The notes: a model not told the origin generated them from the letters alone. 64,000 nt of DNA from Pammene aurita (GCA_947086415.1 OX352300.1:34500716-34564715), one strand, 5' to 3'. Counted from the first letter of the stretch, positions 27,337 through 39,188 are shown. Translations and numbers: made by a program.

Positions 27337-28290
27337 AGGGTTCCGTAGCCAGAATGGCAAAAACGGAACCCTTATAGTTTCGTCATGTCCGTCTGTCCGT
27401 CCGTCCGTCCGTATGTCACAGGCATTTTACTCGGATACTATAAGACGTATCTTAATAAAATTTAGACATGTGTATTTTGTATGCCGCTATTTAGTTATGT
27501 AGTAAAATATGAAAAAAAAATTGGTTGTTTGTAAAGTAGGTTTACGATCGAGATGTTTACGTGATAACGTCTTATTGGTGATATAAGTTTTTGGGAAGTA
27601 AGGAATTAATGAAGATAACAATTTTTTCAAATTTTAAATTACATCTTGTTTACACGTGTCTTTTTTCCATCTTTCATTACTTTTACAAGTTTATTCAAGA
27701 ATGTTAATTGTTAGTAAGTATGCTATTTTATTCACCTTTTTTTGTTGCAATTGTTGTAACACTTCACTTGCACTTCACATTTTGTTTCACTGTTAAACAT
27801 TCAACGAAAACTTAACCGCACGAGAAAATCTCCATTCGTTTGTATGCCGCTAGAGTGAGAGAGACGGAAGATCGGTCCACTCACTCGAACGCTATGCCAG
27901 CCTCCGCTCGTGAGGATTCCGCGTGACAAGTTTCACGGAATGACTGGCAGCGCTCGAGATGAGACGGGAGATCGGTCCGTCTCTCTCTCGTTATACCTGC
28001 GATCGCGCTCGTGAGGTTTTGGTGTGACACAAGTTTCTGAACATGTCACCCGACTAAAACGATTTTAAAGACGTTATCACGTCAAAATTGAGAAGATGCG
28101 CATTATCACAAACTTTCTACGAAAATTATTTTGAACATTATCGGATAAGCCATTTTTGAGTTATTTCCAAAAAAACTTCTTCAATAGGCATCAGATACGA
28201 CCTTTTGGCACTAGTTTGGTTCTTATTCCATTGAAGCCACGGAACTCTCCATTATGCGTGGTCCGACACGCACTTAGCCGTTTTTTCTAT
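27337..28290 (-). mobile_element. Family C repeat (GGGTTCCGTA-bounded, CCGT microsatellite)
   Basis: Read on minus it ends CGGAACCCTAAAAA after a (CGGA)n run and begins near AAAACGGCTAAGTGCGTGTC. It has the architecture of families A and B but an unrelated interior (GAGAGAGACGGAAGATCGG). Confidence 0.65.
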
Positions 28291-29186
28291 TTTCAATAAA
28301 TCGTCGCAATCACAAATGTCACAATCGAGCCCCGCTGCTAATTCTTCCGAAAAACATACTTTGGCGTTTTTGGCAGATGTCACATACGTCAACTGTCAAA
28401 AACAATCGCATGGTGATTTCAATTATGAGTGGGTAGGGGCACTCGTAAATCGATATCATAGGTATGACAAATGTAAGTCACCGATGAGTTTCAAAAATAC
28501 GAACTTTCGGAAATCACTCACATCGGTGAGAATTAGTCACTTGGTGAGATTCAAAAATCGCACTCCAGATATAGATTTTGCCTTTTTGTCGTTCTTCCAC
28601 GATACAAACTGTTCGTAGGCCTTCTTATATTTCATTCTAGACTTCAATGGCAACAAGTTTCCAACCTTTGTTGTCTCCATTTCGGTAGGCGTCACCGCCT
28701 CCATATCATTGTCACTAGGAGAAGTAATTTATGAAATGTGGGTATAATTTACTTGATTTTATTGTCAAACAAAATCCAATTCAGTATCAAATTTCACGAC
28801 TACTATGACACCTTTAAAAAATGGAATTTTAATTAGATAAAGTGAACATGACAATTTGCTGGATCTATTTTGAAAACGAACCTGTTTCCAAAACTTTGGC
28901 CACAATATTTGCTCTCAGACTCGATGTCGTTTGATACGTCCGTGTTGTTTTCTGTGGATTCTATTTTGATAAATGTCTGGTTCGCTGGATCCTCTGGTCT
29001 GCTCACTGGTGCTAAAAAACAAAAACAAAGTATGCTTAGAATAATTATAGTTACTGAGGGCCTACCTCAAACATCGAAATTCAAAAATTTACTATCTGCG
29101 TCTCTATCGCTCTTGCTAATACGAGCGAAAGAGAGGCTAATAGACGAAAATCACATAGCAACTTCTTTATAAACCACTTCAGTTAA

Positions 29187-30021
29187 AAAACCGGCCAAGA
29201 GCGTGTCGGGCCACGCTCAGTGTAGGGTTCCGTAGTTTTCCGTCCGTCACAGTAAGTGTCCCCACTTAAGAGTTAAAATAACACCGCCATGTAGGATATG
29301 ATATGAGCGTTCCACGTACAGCGACATCTATCGGCAAATTAAGTAAACTATTGCACGCGAGCTTAAAGTATGGAAGATGATTTTTATGGGATAATTCTTT
29401 ATTGCGTGAACCGATTTTCACCGTTTTTACTTTATTTGAAAGCACGTCATTTCATTGTGATTTTGTAGAAATTACAGGTACAATAAACACCTGCTTATAC
29501 GGTTAAATTACAAACTTAGTACAGAAATTATTTTGTATTTTTTTTTCAAAAACTATTCAACATATCAAGTTCAAAATAATTTTCCTAGAAAGTTTTTATA
29601 AAGTTCTACTTTTGAGATTTTTTTCATATTTTTAAAACTTATTGTTCAAAAGTTAGAGGGGGGGGACACATTTTTTTTACTTCTGGAGCGATTATTTCCG
29701 AAAATATTTACATTATCAAAAAAATAACCTATTCATTTTTAAATACCTATCCAACAATATATCACACGTTAGGGTTGAAATGAAAAAAAAATCACTCCCC
29801 ACTTTACGTATAGGGGAGGTACCCTAATAAAACATTTTTTTTTACTTTTTATTTTACCACTTTGTTGGTGTGATTGATATACATATAAGTACCAAATTCC
29901 AGCTTTCTAGTGCTAACGGTCACTGAGATTATCCGTGGACGGACGGACGGACGGGCAGGCCCGGCTGCCCGGCAGACATGGCGAAACTATAAGGGTTCCT
30001 AGTTGACTACGGAACCCTAAA
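29187..30021 (+). mobile_element. Family A repeat, second copy
   Basis: Begins AAAAAACCGGCCAAGAGCGT and ends GACTACGGAACCCTAAAAA. It has a small extra GC-rich insertion, GGCCCGGCTGCCCGGCAG, after the CGGA run. It occupies the intron between exons 1 and 2 of the recombinase pseudogene. Confidence 0.8.
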
Positions 30022-30200
30022 AACAGTTGACATTAGATACTTACATAGAATAGACTTCTCATCTGTTTCTTCTAGAATGTCCATTCCTGGCTCTGGCTTT
30101 ACAATGGGCTCATCTGCAATTTTTTGAAGGATAATTAATGTAGCTTATTAGTTAGTTTACTAAGGGTTTCCCAACACCTATCGACGCGGAATCGGATATA

Positions 30201-30547
30201 CAGCCTTGGCCAGAAGTGTTGAGCATAGCTCTTTTTTGTTTACAATTTTGATGTTAAGTATTAATTCCCTATCATAACAATGTACGATGACGTAAAATAT
30301 TATATTTTATTGATATATCTAGAAAACTTCCCTTAATAACAGTGGAGGTCCCAAAAATGCGAATTTAGGTCGGTGCGACAAATTGCAAATATTCTATGCA
30401 GTTACTTACTACTCACTTCAACAAAAGATGCCTGTTCAGTTTGAATTAATTGCTAAAATAACTTTAAAAAAAAATAGAAAAGTCGGTCTAAACTTTGGAG
30501 TTTTGTATGAAAATCGCAAAGGTGCTTAACACTTCTGGCCAAGGCTG
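30201..30547. mobile_element. Tc1-type MITE
   Basis: TA flanks both sides (30199-30200 and 30548-30549). Ends are CAGCCTTGGCCAGAAGTGTT and its inverted partner AACACTTCTGGCCAAGGCTG, exact over 20 bp. The CAGCCTTGGCCA end is typical of Tc1-like elements. Non-coding, 347 bp. Confidence 0.85.
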
Positions 30548-30570
30548 TACATACTTAGGCGAAAAAGATT

Positions 30571-30897
30571 TTTATCTACACTCACACGGTACTGTAAGTC
30601 CTCTAAAACGTGTTCAAAAACCTGAAAAATTACCACAACCGATTTTACTATGATAAGCTTTGTATCTGTGGCAGTAACATAATTTTAACTTTACATGCTC
30701 ATACATTGGATACGTTATGAGTTTAAAATTCCTAACATCGATTTGATAACATAATGTAAATCCTGTGCTCCTTCCTGACCAACGGCACGCGCCTCCCCGA
30801 CCGCCGGCACAATCGAGTCTGCCATGGCGGTGTAATGGCGGTCATTCTATGGTTTCCGAACACTTAATTTAATATATATAATATGAGTGTAGATAAA
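30571..30897 (-). mobile_element. TTTATCTACACTCA-ended MITE, uninterrupted
   Basis: Left TTTATCTACACTCACACGG, right ATGAGTGTAGATAAA. Same family as 14122-16146 and 41508-41820, in inverted orientation, and useful as the insertion-free reference. Confidence 0.75.
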
Positions 30898-31020
30898 GCA
30901 GTGTATGCAACGGTACGTAATTAGGCCTTAAAACACTCGTGTGATCTTGTTATGAAACTCGCCGCATTCGACGCGTCGGCCGAGCCGAACCAAGCTGAAC
31001 CATTGCGTGGACATAAAGCT

Positions 31021-31165
31021 TTTCAACCGACTTCAAGATTTCGAAGGAGGAGGTTCTCAATTCGTCGGGGTCTTTGGTTTTTGCTATTTTTTTTTGGGAT
31101 CCTGGAGAAATCGAGGGAACTCCTTAAATATTATAGGCACACCTATAGTGATTTAAATATTTTTT
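31021..31165 (+). mobile_element. S3 repeat, internally deleted
   Basis: TTCAACCGACTTCAAGATTT and GAGGAGGTTCTCAATTCGTC are joined directly to GATCCTGGAGAAATCGAGGG and a TATAGTGATTTAAATATTTT stretch, so the middle is missing. Confidence 0.65.
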
Positions 31166-31344
31166 ACAGTGGAGTCATTAAAATTATTTCTATCGGCTTT
31201 TGCCGATTACGCGTCCGTGGGTGTGGGGAAACCATAAGAGGAAAGAGGGGAGGGGCGTCTCATCTCACTAAAACAATGACTTATTTTAATGTTGGCACTA
31301 TTGTCTAATACCATCATTAGTAAGCAACACCGGTGTGAGCGGCT

Positions 31345-31503
31345 CAGGGTGAGTTGCACCACGCACAACTAACGAACTCATCACCATCAACGTGAAATAT
31401 GGCGACGGAGCTGTCATCCCATAGAAAACTGTCAAACTTTTCATACAAGATTTTTTTAACGACGACGTTGACGTTAACAGACTGTTTGGTGCAACCAGCC
31501 CTC
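31345..31503. mobile_element. Small MITE with GGTTGCACC ends
   Basis: CAGGGTGAGTTGCACCA on the left and TGGTGCAACCAGCCCTC on the right are inverted. The interior shows GACGACGTTGACGTTAACAG. No coding capacity. Confidence 0.55.
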
Positions 31504-31954
31504 AGGGTGTGGAGAGGGGTGTACCGTTTTCTGCCCACTGGCTGTTAACAACCTGCGACTTATGCATCTACCGCCCTGGGCCCGATTCGACATGGCATAG
31601 CGGTCAGTCGCTTGCTAGACAACTCACACACACCCTATCACACTTTTGAGACAGTTGAAATTTGGGGTGGAATCACTCAAGAGTGATATCTAAAATGGTG
31701 GCCATAGCCATAGACGAAACGCTCTAGCGAGACCTACTGACAGCTTGACAATTAGGTGTAGACACGTGTGGACAGATGGATTTCACTCTATCCACTAGCG
31801 ATACAAGTGTGACATCCACGTCTCACAATTTGGCATGTCGAATCGAGGCCCTGCAAGCATATAGCTCTGACGGCTCTTCTATTCGGCCAATTAAGGCAAG
31901 CTAGAGCTGAGTTCTACGGGTTTTTTGTGGTTACACTGTTCCACTTTGACTGTA

Positions 31955-32086
31955 CAGTCGCCGGCAATAGTATCTTCCTACATAATGGCCGCAAAAATAT
32001 GTGGCACGCTCTTATGGCTCGACAAATAAGATCGTGTCACATATATTTGCGGCCTTCGCGTAGGAAGATACTATTGCCGGTAACTG
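31955..32086. mobile_element. TA-flanked hairpin MITE
   Basis: TA at 31953 and 32087. The arms CAGTCGCCGGCAATAGTATC... and ...GATACTATTGCCGGTAACTG pair over most of 132 bp, with GGCCGCAAA/TTTGCGGCC inside. Tc1/mariner-type by its target. Confidence 0.75.
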
Positions 32087-32439
32087 TACCTTCCCAATAG
32101 CTCGCCACAAGTTGCCCTGACGGCCTATTATTGTTGTTGTTCGCCTAATTCCCTCTACCAAAACCCTTAGAGAAATCAACCAACCGGAGTCGCCATTGAC
32201 AGGCGTTCCTCTCTGCCGAAAACCTATGACCAGTGGTCATACACATGTATGGACTGACGTTTATCTATTTGTACGTTACGTACGAATAGCCATACATTTG
32301 ACGTTCCCCTCCCCCGCAAAAATCCGCAGACTTTTTTGTATCGGAAATGACAGACATGGCTACTCCATCCGGGTTGAATTTTCTAAGTCAAAACCCACGA
32401 CACGACCGTGAAGTTAAATTGTCTTCCGATCGTGGACAC

Positions 32440-32615
32440 GACACATCGTTGATCACGCGCGCCGGGTGCAGGCAGCCCAAAAAGGATATGGCGGGACGAC
32501 TTGGACGCATTTTACACAGAATGGTGGCAAAATTCAAAAGACCGGGTCGAGTGGAGAAAAAAAAGGGGAGGCCTTATTTGCCCAGCAGTGGGACACTAAA
32601 CAAAACAGGCTAATA
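32440..32615 (+). pseudogene. Non-LTR retrotransposon C-terminal scrap
   Basis: Two overlapping frames carry KKGEALFAQQWDTKQ and nearby Trp/Arg-rich residues that match the C-terminal tail of LINE reverse transcriptases, with at least one frameshift. 32616-33420 contains no recognisable gene. Confidence 0.5.
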
Positions 32616-33438
32616 AAAAAAAAACGTCCCTTGAAATTTTCTTTTGGTCAAATTTTTTTGCAGTATGCCTTAGGGCCGATTCAGACCTTTGATTGTTTAT
32701 TTCTCTGAGATTCAGACCGGATTGGCAGCGGCCAGCAGCGTTGTCTTGTTTAGTTAAATTAAAAAAAAAAATAGTATTGTTCGTGTTTTGTTTGACTGTT
32801 GTGTTGACATTTTGGGGAGCCATTAATGCGCAGCCAAGTAATGTTAAACCTAGAATCGGTATGTAGACTACACTAATGGGGACGGCCGATGAAAACTTAT
32901 TGTAGAGGGCTGTTCCAAATTCCATACAACGAGAGAGATAGACAACCTGATGAATGGTTCTTAACAATGTTCTGAAACTATATACCAGAAGGCCCTTACT
33001 CAATTACTTTCCGCCATACAAATTTAGCTTTACTAAGGACCATTGTTGGAAATGTCATTGCGACAGTTGCTTTCCCCATTACCGGAATGAAAATGCTAGT
33101 TTCGATAATCTACATCCATAATACCCGCATTACACTACCTATTTAAATTATATCCTATCGACTGGGACGCCTTAATTAATTAGGTTAGGAATTGTTGTGC
33201 TGAGCGTTACCAGTCCAAACAAACACTCTGATACAATAATTCTTAGCCACCCTTAGTACAGGGTGATAATGCATGACCATAATATAATCGACGACGACGG
33301 TTATTGGTCGTGTCGTGCATTATTTGACTGCGCATTAATTATCCGGACTACTGTCACTGTCATGTAACTGACAGCTAACTTCGACTTTTTCAGGCTATAA
33401 AAACTATTAAAAACAAAACATACCTAAATTAAACGAAA

Positions 33439-33477
33439 ATGACCTCTGAGTTATATTGTTATTATTATCAATGTTAG
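33439..33477 (+). promoter_or_regulatory. 12-codon upstream ORF before the ZAD-ZNF start
   Basis: ATG ACC TCT GAG ... TGT TAG ends 5 bases before the ATG at 33483 and overlaps the weaker ATG at 33471. If the transcript includes it, it would favour initiation at 33483 by leaky scanning or reinitiation. Confidence 0.4.
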
Positions 33478-33482
33478 CAAAA

Positions 33483-36400
33483 ATGGACGGATCGAAGCGT
33501 TCCGTGACTTCCGTGAGGGACGTGATGTCTTCGTGCCAATGCTGCCTGCGGTGTCCCCCGGACAAGGACCTGACGACGCCGTACATACATCTCGGCAAAA
33601 CGGAGATATATTCAGATATGCTCAAAGAGTGCTTCGATTTACAAGTAAATATTACCATTTTGTTCATTTATTTCATTGCACTTAACCTTTGGTATGCCGC
33701 AACTGCTGGAGTGACAATATCGCTGTGTGCCGACGCGGATCCGCGTTCCTTTCGAATCTGCTCAGACGAGTTGTGAACGAAAATGAATGACTTGGTTATG
33801 ATTGGAAGATACCTTCACTCAATAATAATTATAGTAAGCTCTATTCTCGACTCTATTGACCTATAAATATAAAAACTAGGAACGCGAAAAAAATCGCGTG
33901 GGGTCGTTTGTACGTGGATCCGCGTTCCGGCGGTATAACAGGATTCCGTGGATCCACATTCCGGCATACCAAAGGTCACACAGCATGTCTGCTTGCTGAT
34001 TTGAGTATTACCTGTAAATATGCCATTTACTTTTTACTGTTCGCAATGACTACATATTATGTTTAAAAATAGGTACTTCTGTACTTCATACGATGCTGTC
34101 TTTATACCATTGACATAAACAAAAAGGAAGATGAGTGACGTTCATAGTAAACACTTGTAAAATGCTACACACCGCTATAATGTATGTGCATCATGGGCAA
34201 AAGAGATAAACCTATATAGTTAACATGGGTATGCAAGGGAGACCTCCATATTAAGTGTGACTGAGAGACTCTGCCACACGACTAATTAAATATAGGTCCC
34301 GCAACCTATATTTGATGACACACAATCGAGCGCCTGGTACCATATCTCCCTTTTTGTGTAAATTAATGCTTTATACTATTATAATATACATAAGAAAAGT
34401 GCTAAACTTCTAAATACAAAATACTAAACTGAGGATAAAAATTGAATCATGTCGTAACATTTTAAACTGTACCAATATTTTTATTGACAAACTAATCACT
34501 GCCACTTGAGTCACATAAAAGTCATTGAAACTCTCAATCCTGTTTTCTCTTAAAAAGATTGATTTTCACAAAATCTCCAACAAAAAGAGAATAAAATTTC
34601 AGTTTACGATATACATTGTCTGTCTCTTAATGAGTTCATCTTAACTATTTATAGAAATAGGGTATTACTATGTATATTAGGGTGTCCCTTATATTGCGGT
34701 TTTGAGAAATTAATAACGCATACCTTGTGCTTTACCCCAAAATACTCTACAAAAACATGTAGTATATTCCTGTTACTCTAACCCGACTTAATAAAATAAT
34801 AAATAAATAAATATTATAGGACAATCTTACACAAGTCTACCTAAGCCCACAGTAAGCTCAATAAGACTTGTGTTATGGGTACTAGACGACGATATATATA
34901 ATAGATAAATATGGATAAATACTTAAATACATAGAAAACATCCATAACTCAGGAACAAATATCTGTGATAAACACACAAATAAATGCCCTGACCAGGATT
35001 CCAACCCGGGACCTCTTGCTTCATAGGCAGGGTCACTACCGACTGGGCTATGAGGCCATTATACTTCTTGAATCGTAATTTCCCCATACAAATTATTATG
35101 TTGAAATTTGGGCAGAAGATAAGTTGTAAAGTAGCAACTTGTCTTCTGCCCAAATTTCATCATAGTTATCAGTTTTCGGTTCGCAACAATTTTTGGTCAT
35201 TTTCCTACTTTGTATGGGAAAATCAAAGAGTTGGCACAGGTTACAATAACAGGAATGGCCTGAATTTTTGTACAGTATTTTGGGGTAAATGAAGTATATT
35301 TAGGGGGTATGCGCTGAAAATTTTTCAAAATCACAATATAAGGGACACCCTAATGTATATTAGTGTTTTGGAGCACCTAATATTTAGCTTCACTACGTAA
35401 ATAATGGGAATTAACATGTTTTCTAAATATACAGATGATACTAGGTGACGGTGAGCATGGGATCTGCAAGGAGTGTGTGAGCCGTCTGCGAGACGCAAGC
35501 GAGTTCAAGCTGCAAGTGCAGTGCAGCCAGGCAAAGCTGCAGGCATTGCTGGTTAAAGGTGAGCTTGATATCAAATTCAAATTCAAAATTGATTTGTATG
35601 GCTACATGTCACTGGATATAGATAGGCATTTCTTCCGTGGGGTAGTAGTAGTGGGAAAGCAGATGATAATGAAAATCCAGTGAGTAATGAAGATCCTCTT
35701 TTAGCATCACCCTCGGAGCACCTGGCTCCACTAAGTGGTGGCTAAGGTGGCTCTGGACCTGGTTATGTCCTTAAACTACGTCCGGACCTGGGTATGTCCT
35801 TAAACTACGCCAAAAAGAGAGGTATGGGCACTGCGAATGGCATCTCGCTAAGTGTGGTAGGGCACGTTCAGCGAATGTCATCGCTCAAATCTGGAGCAAA
35901 GCCCGACTGGGGAAGTACCTCCACCTTACAGAAAACCACAGCCAAATAGCACTAGACCCTACTCATAGTGTTGTGTTCCTGCTGGTGAGTAAGGTTGCCA
36001 AGAGAGCTCAAAGAGGACCCAGTGTGTTGACGATGAGGGACCTTCTTGTTCCTTTAGTCGTCAACACAGTGAATTCTCCTTTTTGTAAAGGGTCGGCAAC
36101 GCGCATGTGACTCCTTTGGAGTTGCAGGCGTCCATAGGTTACGGTAGCTGCTTACCATCAGGCAGGCCGTATGCTTGTTTGCCACTGTCGTGGTATAAAA
36201 AAAAAAAAAGGTGTTTCCTACGGACGCAGAGTAACATTGATCCCCCATTGATGAAATTCAAAATGTTAGGTAAATTTTATTGGATGGAGATTTTCATAGT
36301 ATTCTGCCGGGTGACACTGATGAGTCTGTCAAAAGTGGTTGGTTCAGTTGGCTCTAACTGTCGTAAATGAGACTTTTAGTTAGTTATCTTTTAGTCGTAG

Positions 36401-39188
36401 TCTGGTTCATGTTTTTTTTTTCAGATAATACTATTATTGGTCAGGTTTTTTTATGGTCACAAACAATATAGTCAGCGTATGGCAGCTTTGAAACAATTTT
36501 GCAAGTGACAATGTCTATAGGGGCAATATAAACATACAATTTATATTCTTCACAAATAAAATATGTACAAAAAAAACGAGCCTTTATTACTGATATTCTT
36601 TTACAATAACGAACAAAAATCCCTTAACATTTAATTTAATCTAATTTTGTTCCTGACATCCGAGACGTTTCCATTGTTCAGTCTGCCTTTTGACAAAGGC
36701 CTCCCCTAGAATTTGCCATGATTTTCTGTCCATGGCTCCTTCTCCACATTGGTCCAGCCATTTCAACATGTATTAAATACCTTCTTCGTATCTTCTAATG
36801 AGAATTTAGGGTTCTTCATAACTTCTTACAAAAATACCCATACACAAAACAGACCTAATGAGAAAAAAAAGACATGTGGTTTTTGAATAATTTAATTCAA
36901 CCTTTTTAAGTATGTGTTCCCATTTTGTCTAATATATATCTTACATAATAATACCTACCTACTCCATTTTCTGTTCAGATGAGCCCATCGAGAGGTCAGA
37001 TCTGGAAATAGATGTCCAAGACGTATTAGATGAGGTGCCTATACAGTGTAAGTATCCAACACTGCAGACTTGATGCACGCAACCAAGGATGATGTAAGCA
37101 GTGGATTGCAATGTCTATAAATTATCGCGTTCATCTAAACTTGAGATTAAACATTTTTAGTTAATACCAGGGGGGGGGGGGGGGGGGATATAATGTAGTA
37201 TACTTCAGAAAAGTGGTATTATATGTCATCTCCAGCTTTTTGTTCTTTGCCTTCTCTGAAAAAAAAATTGTATTAAAATTGTAATTTTTGCTTCAGATGA
37301 ACTAATCAAGCCAGAAGAGTTAGATGATGATATAATGATTGACCAGGATTTAATAGTGGACCGTAAGTACATACTTGATCTCTACATTTCGTTTTGTAAA
37401 GGACTTCTAGAACCTTCTCATTATAAACAAATAGACGTGGCCACACCTGACGCATCGCCTCGCGAGAAAATTGCCGCGTGAGGCAGGTCTGCTAGTGTGG
37501 ACGTGCCTCGGCCGAGACAAACGCACGCGCGGCCGCATTGCCTCGGGCGAGGCACGGCCACACTAGCGGAGCTGCCTCGCGCAGCAAATTACTCGCCAGG
37601 CGGCACGTCAGGTATGGACACCCCTAATAATTTTTCCCGAATGAATACTTGCATGCAAACATGCGATTTGATAATAAAAATGATAACCATTTTTTTTTCT
37701 TCCTTTGTAGCGCCTCTAGAAGAGTTTGGTCTAGCAAGCCAGATATATATCAAAACAGAATCCCTACTAATCCAAAAGCTACAGTCAAAACAAAAGGCAA
37801 AACTTAACACAGACACATGGAATGACATCAAGTATGAATGTAACGATTGCGGACAAAGTTACAGAAACAGGTCCGTTTTAAAGAAACACATCCAAAACAT
37901 TCACGCGTTCTCAGATAATATAAATCACGATTTTACTTGCGATTTTTGTGATGCTACATTCAGAATAAAACTACTTGCCATAGAGCATGAAAAAAACGAA
38001 CATGGTGTTAATTCATTGCCTAAATATAGAAACGGAAAAGTTGCTAAGCAACGTTCGCGAAGTATTAAGAATAAATATAAGTTCAAAAAAAACAAAAAGA
38101 AGCGTTTTAAATGTAGCGACTGCGAGTATAGAACTAATAATCCTATGTATTTTAAAAAACATAGAGTGAGTCATACGGGAGAAAAGCTGTACCAATGTGA
38201 CTATTGTGGTACCAGGTTCACATGTAAATCCACCCTAGTGGGTCACATTAGGACTCACTCTTCTGAAAAACCATTTAAGTGTAACGTCTGTACTTTTGCA
38301 TCTAGCTATCCAAGCTACTTAGCCAGACATCTAAAAATACACGTAATGAAGTGGAAATGTGAATTTTGCGATTACATGACCAATGTCCGGTCCAATTTAA
38401 CCAAACACCGGACGACTCACAAAGGTGAGAGGGTCTATCAATGTAGCTTTTGTGATCTCAAATTCGCTTTGAGAGACACTCTAAAAATGCACATTAGGAC
38501 TCACACTTCCGATAAAGCGTATTTGTGTGACTTTTGTAGTTATTCATGCAAACAACCAAGCAGCCTAAACCGCCATCTCAAAATTCACACTAAAAATAGG
38601 TGGACATGTGAATTCTGCGATTTCAAATGCGGTGCATGGTCAGAATTTACAGCTCATAAGGCTACACATCCTAAAGAAACACCATATAAGTGTAACTTGT
38701 GCAGTTATGCGGCACGCTTCCCGGCTACCATAAAAAAACATCTAGAAAAACACCCAGAAAACAAGAACGCGCGAAAGCGATATAAATGTGATTTATGCGA
38801 TTTTATTTCCGTAGATGAGAAATATCTAAAATACCACAGAATGAGACATACAGGTGAAAAACCATACAAATGCGACCAATGCGACTTCGCTACCAACCAT
38901 GCAGCAAATCTTTGTAAACACAAAAAATATCACGGTATAAAAGCTCTCACGTGCGACAAATGTGGGTACCGGTGTCACAGGAAATGGGATATGGTTTATC
39001 ATATGACTAGACACGCTAGTGAACAGTACAGATGTGAGTATTGTAAGTACACAACTGCGTTTAAGCTTAGGATAGATAGACATCTTAGTAGTAAAAATCA
39101 TATAAGGCGTGTTGAGGGAAAAAGCAGGCCGAAACCAAAAAAAAAATCAGCTAAGTCTGCTAGGACGAAGGCAGAGTCTAGTAAGTGA
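33483..39188 (+). CDS. ZAD and C2H2 zinc-finger protein (5 exons, 14 fingers)
   Basis: Likely a DNA-binding nuclear regulator of the insect ZAD-ZNF class. Exons 33483-33644, 35435-35558, 36979-37047, 37297-37362 and 37711-39188; GT-AG and phase consistent, 632 aa. The N-terminal ZAD is split over exons 1-2: CLRCPPD supplies the first Cys pair and ICKECVSRLRDASEF the second, followed by the usual helix. An acidic linker (exons 3-4, DEPIERSDLEIDVQDVLDE) leads to 14 C2H2 fingers from about residue 190 to 610, several with TGEKP-type links (HTGEKLY, HTGEKPY). The tail is Lys/Arg/Ser rich. The ATG at 33483 has the better context (AAAAATGG); 33471 would add four residues. An in-frame TGA at 33447 rules out an earlier start in this exon. 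The 5' part of the long frame reading through 37497-37710 is intron with a MITE. Confidence 0.92.
33684..33977. mobile_element. MITE with ACCTTTGGTATGCCG ends
   Basis: CTTAACCTTTGGTATGCCGC and CCGGCATACCAAAGGT are inverted; GTGGATCCGCGTTCC and variants repeat inside. TTAA precedes the left end only. In intron 1 of the ZAD-ZNF gene. Confidence 0.6.
34678..35352. mobile_element. hAT-like MITE with 8-bp duplication, holding an S1 SINE
   Basis: Ends TAGGGTGTCCCTTATATTG and CAATATAAGGGACACCCTA, flanked by ATGTATAT on both sides (34670-34677 and 35353-35360). A SINE (34798-35055) is nested inside, so the MITE is the older insertion. In intron 1 of the ZAD-ZNF gene. Confidence 0.85.
34798..35055 (-). 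mobile_element. S1 SINE nested in the hAT-like MITE
   Basis: AAATAAATATTATAGGACAA tail, CAGTAAGCTCAATAAGACTT body and head with CCAGGATTCCAACCCGGGAC; one base in the B box differs from the consensus. Confidence 0.85.
35595..35757 (+). repeat. Repeat shared with 23145-23287
   Basis: ACATGTCACTGGATATAGAT and GCAGATGATAATGAAAATCC appear inverted in the PNPO-family gene; CTGGATATAGATAGGCATTT also occurs at 61879. Confidence 0.5.
35757..36212 (+). mobile_element. S2 retroposon, near full length
   Basis: Begins CTGGTTATGTCCTTAAACTA, contains GTGTTGACGATGAGGGAC and ends GTCGTGGTATAAAAAAAA. Close to the 7086-7547 copy, so comparatively recent. In intron 2 of the ZAD-ZNF gene. Confidence 0.8.
37440..37630. 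mobile_element. GC-rich hairpin MITE (CACACCTGACGCA family), second copy
   Basis: CCACACCTGACGCATCGCCT at the left and GGCACGTCAGGTATGGACAC at the right, inner GCTAGTGTGGACGTGCCTCG against GCCACACTAGCGGAGC. It lies in the intron before the last ZAD-ZNF exon and opens a spurious N-terminal frame there. Confidence 0.7.

Larger units (their letters stand above)
26974..28565 (-). mobile_element. Harbinger-like element, 1.6 kb, in the recombinase exon
   Basis: Terminal inverted repeats GAGTGCGATTTTTGAATCTC are at both ends; the 3-bp flank CAG is duplicated (26971-26973 and 28566-28568). Removing the element and one CAG restores the reading phase of the exon. The interior holds a Harbinger-type transposase remnant (27121-27330) and a nested family C repeat (27337-28290). 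Its right-terminal 63 bp recur as half of the hairpin MITE at 45427-45544. Confidence 0.8.
25557..30113 (-). pseudogene. ZAD-type linker exons plus Crypton-like tyrosine recombinase, decayed
   Basis: Visible minus-strand exons: 30113-30045 (69 nt, DEPIVKPEPGMDILEET), 29011-28882 (130 nt, with TFIKIES and CGQSFGNR), 28714-26714 (interrupted) and 26082-25557. Phases 1, 2 and 0 join all of them. The third exon encodes LLPLKSRMKYKKAYEQFVSW and VLLGYFEELSKTLKSS, the N-terminal core-binding region of Crypton-like tyrosine recombinases; the fourth has VALIFGVNGACSAAELVDI, GHCFRRTSATFLADSGADL, LKRHGGW and, after a frameshift, EAYIEES with the nucleophilic Tyr. Damage: stop codons at about 26779 and 25912, a frameshift near 25652, loss of the first catalytic Arg (GACSAAEL), a GC donor at 26713, and a 1.6 kb transposon (26974-28565) in exon 3. 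Exon 1 has the same length and phase as exon 3 of the zinc-finger gene at 33483-39188. I could not find ZAD exons upstream. Confidence 0.7.

Noticed and set aside
31344..31538. 64-codon minus-strand frame that could have been a ZAD exon upstream of the recombinase pseudogene
   Set aside because: It coincides with a small MITE with GGTTGCACC ends; no CX2C pairs of ZAD type are spaced correctly.
37497..37710. N-terminal 71 codons of the long zinc-finger frame
   Set aside because: They read through a GC-rich MITE and intron; the exon starts at 37711 after TTTGTAG, and phase agrees with the exon at 37297-37362.
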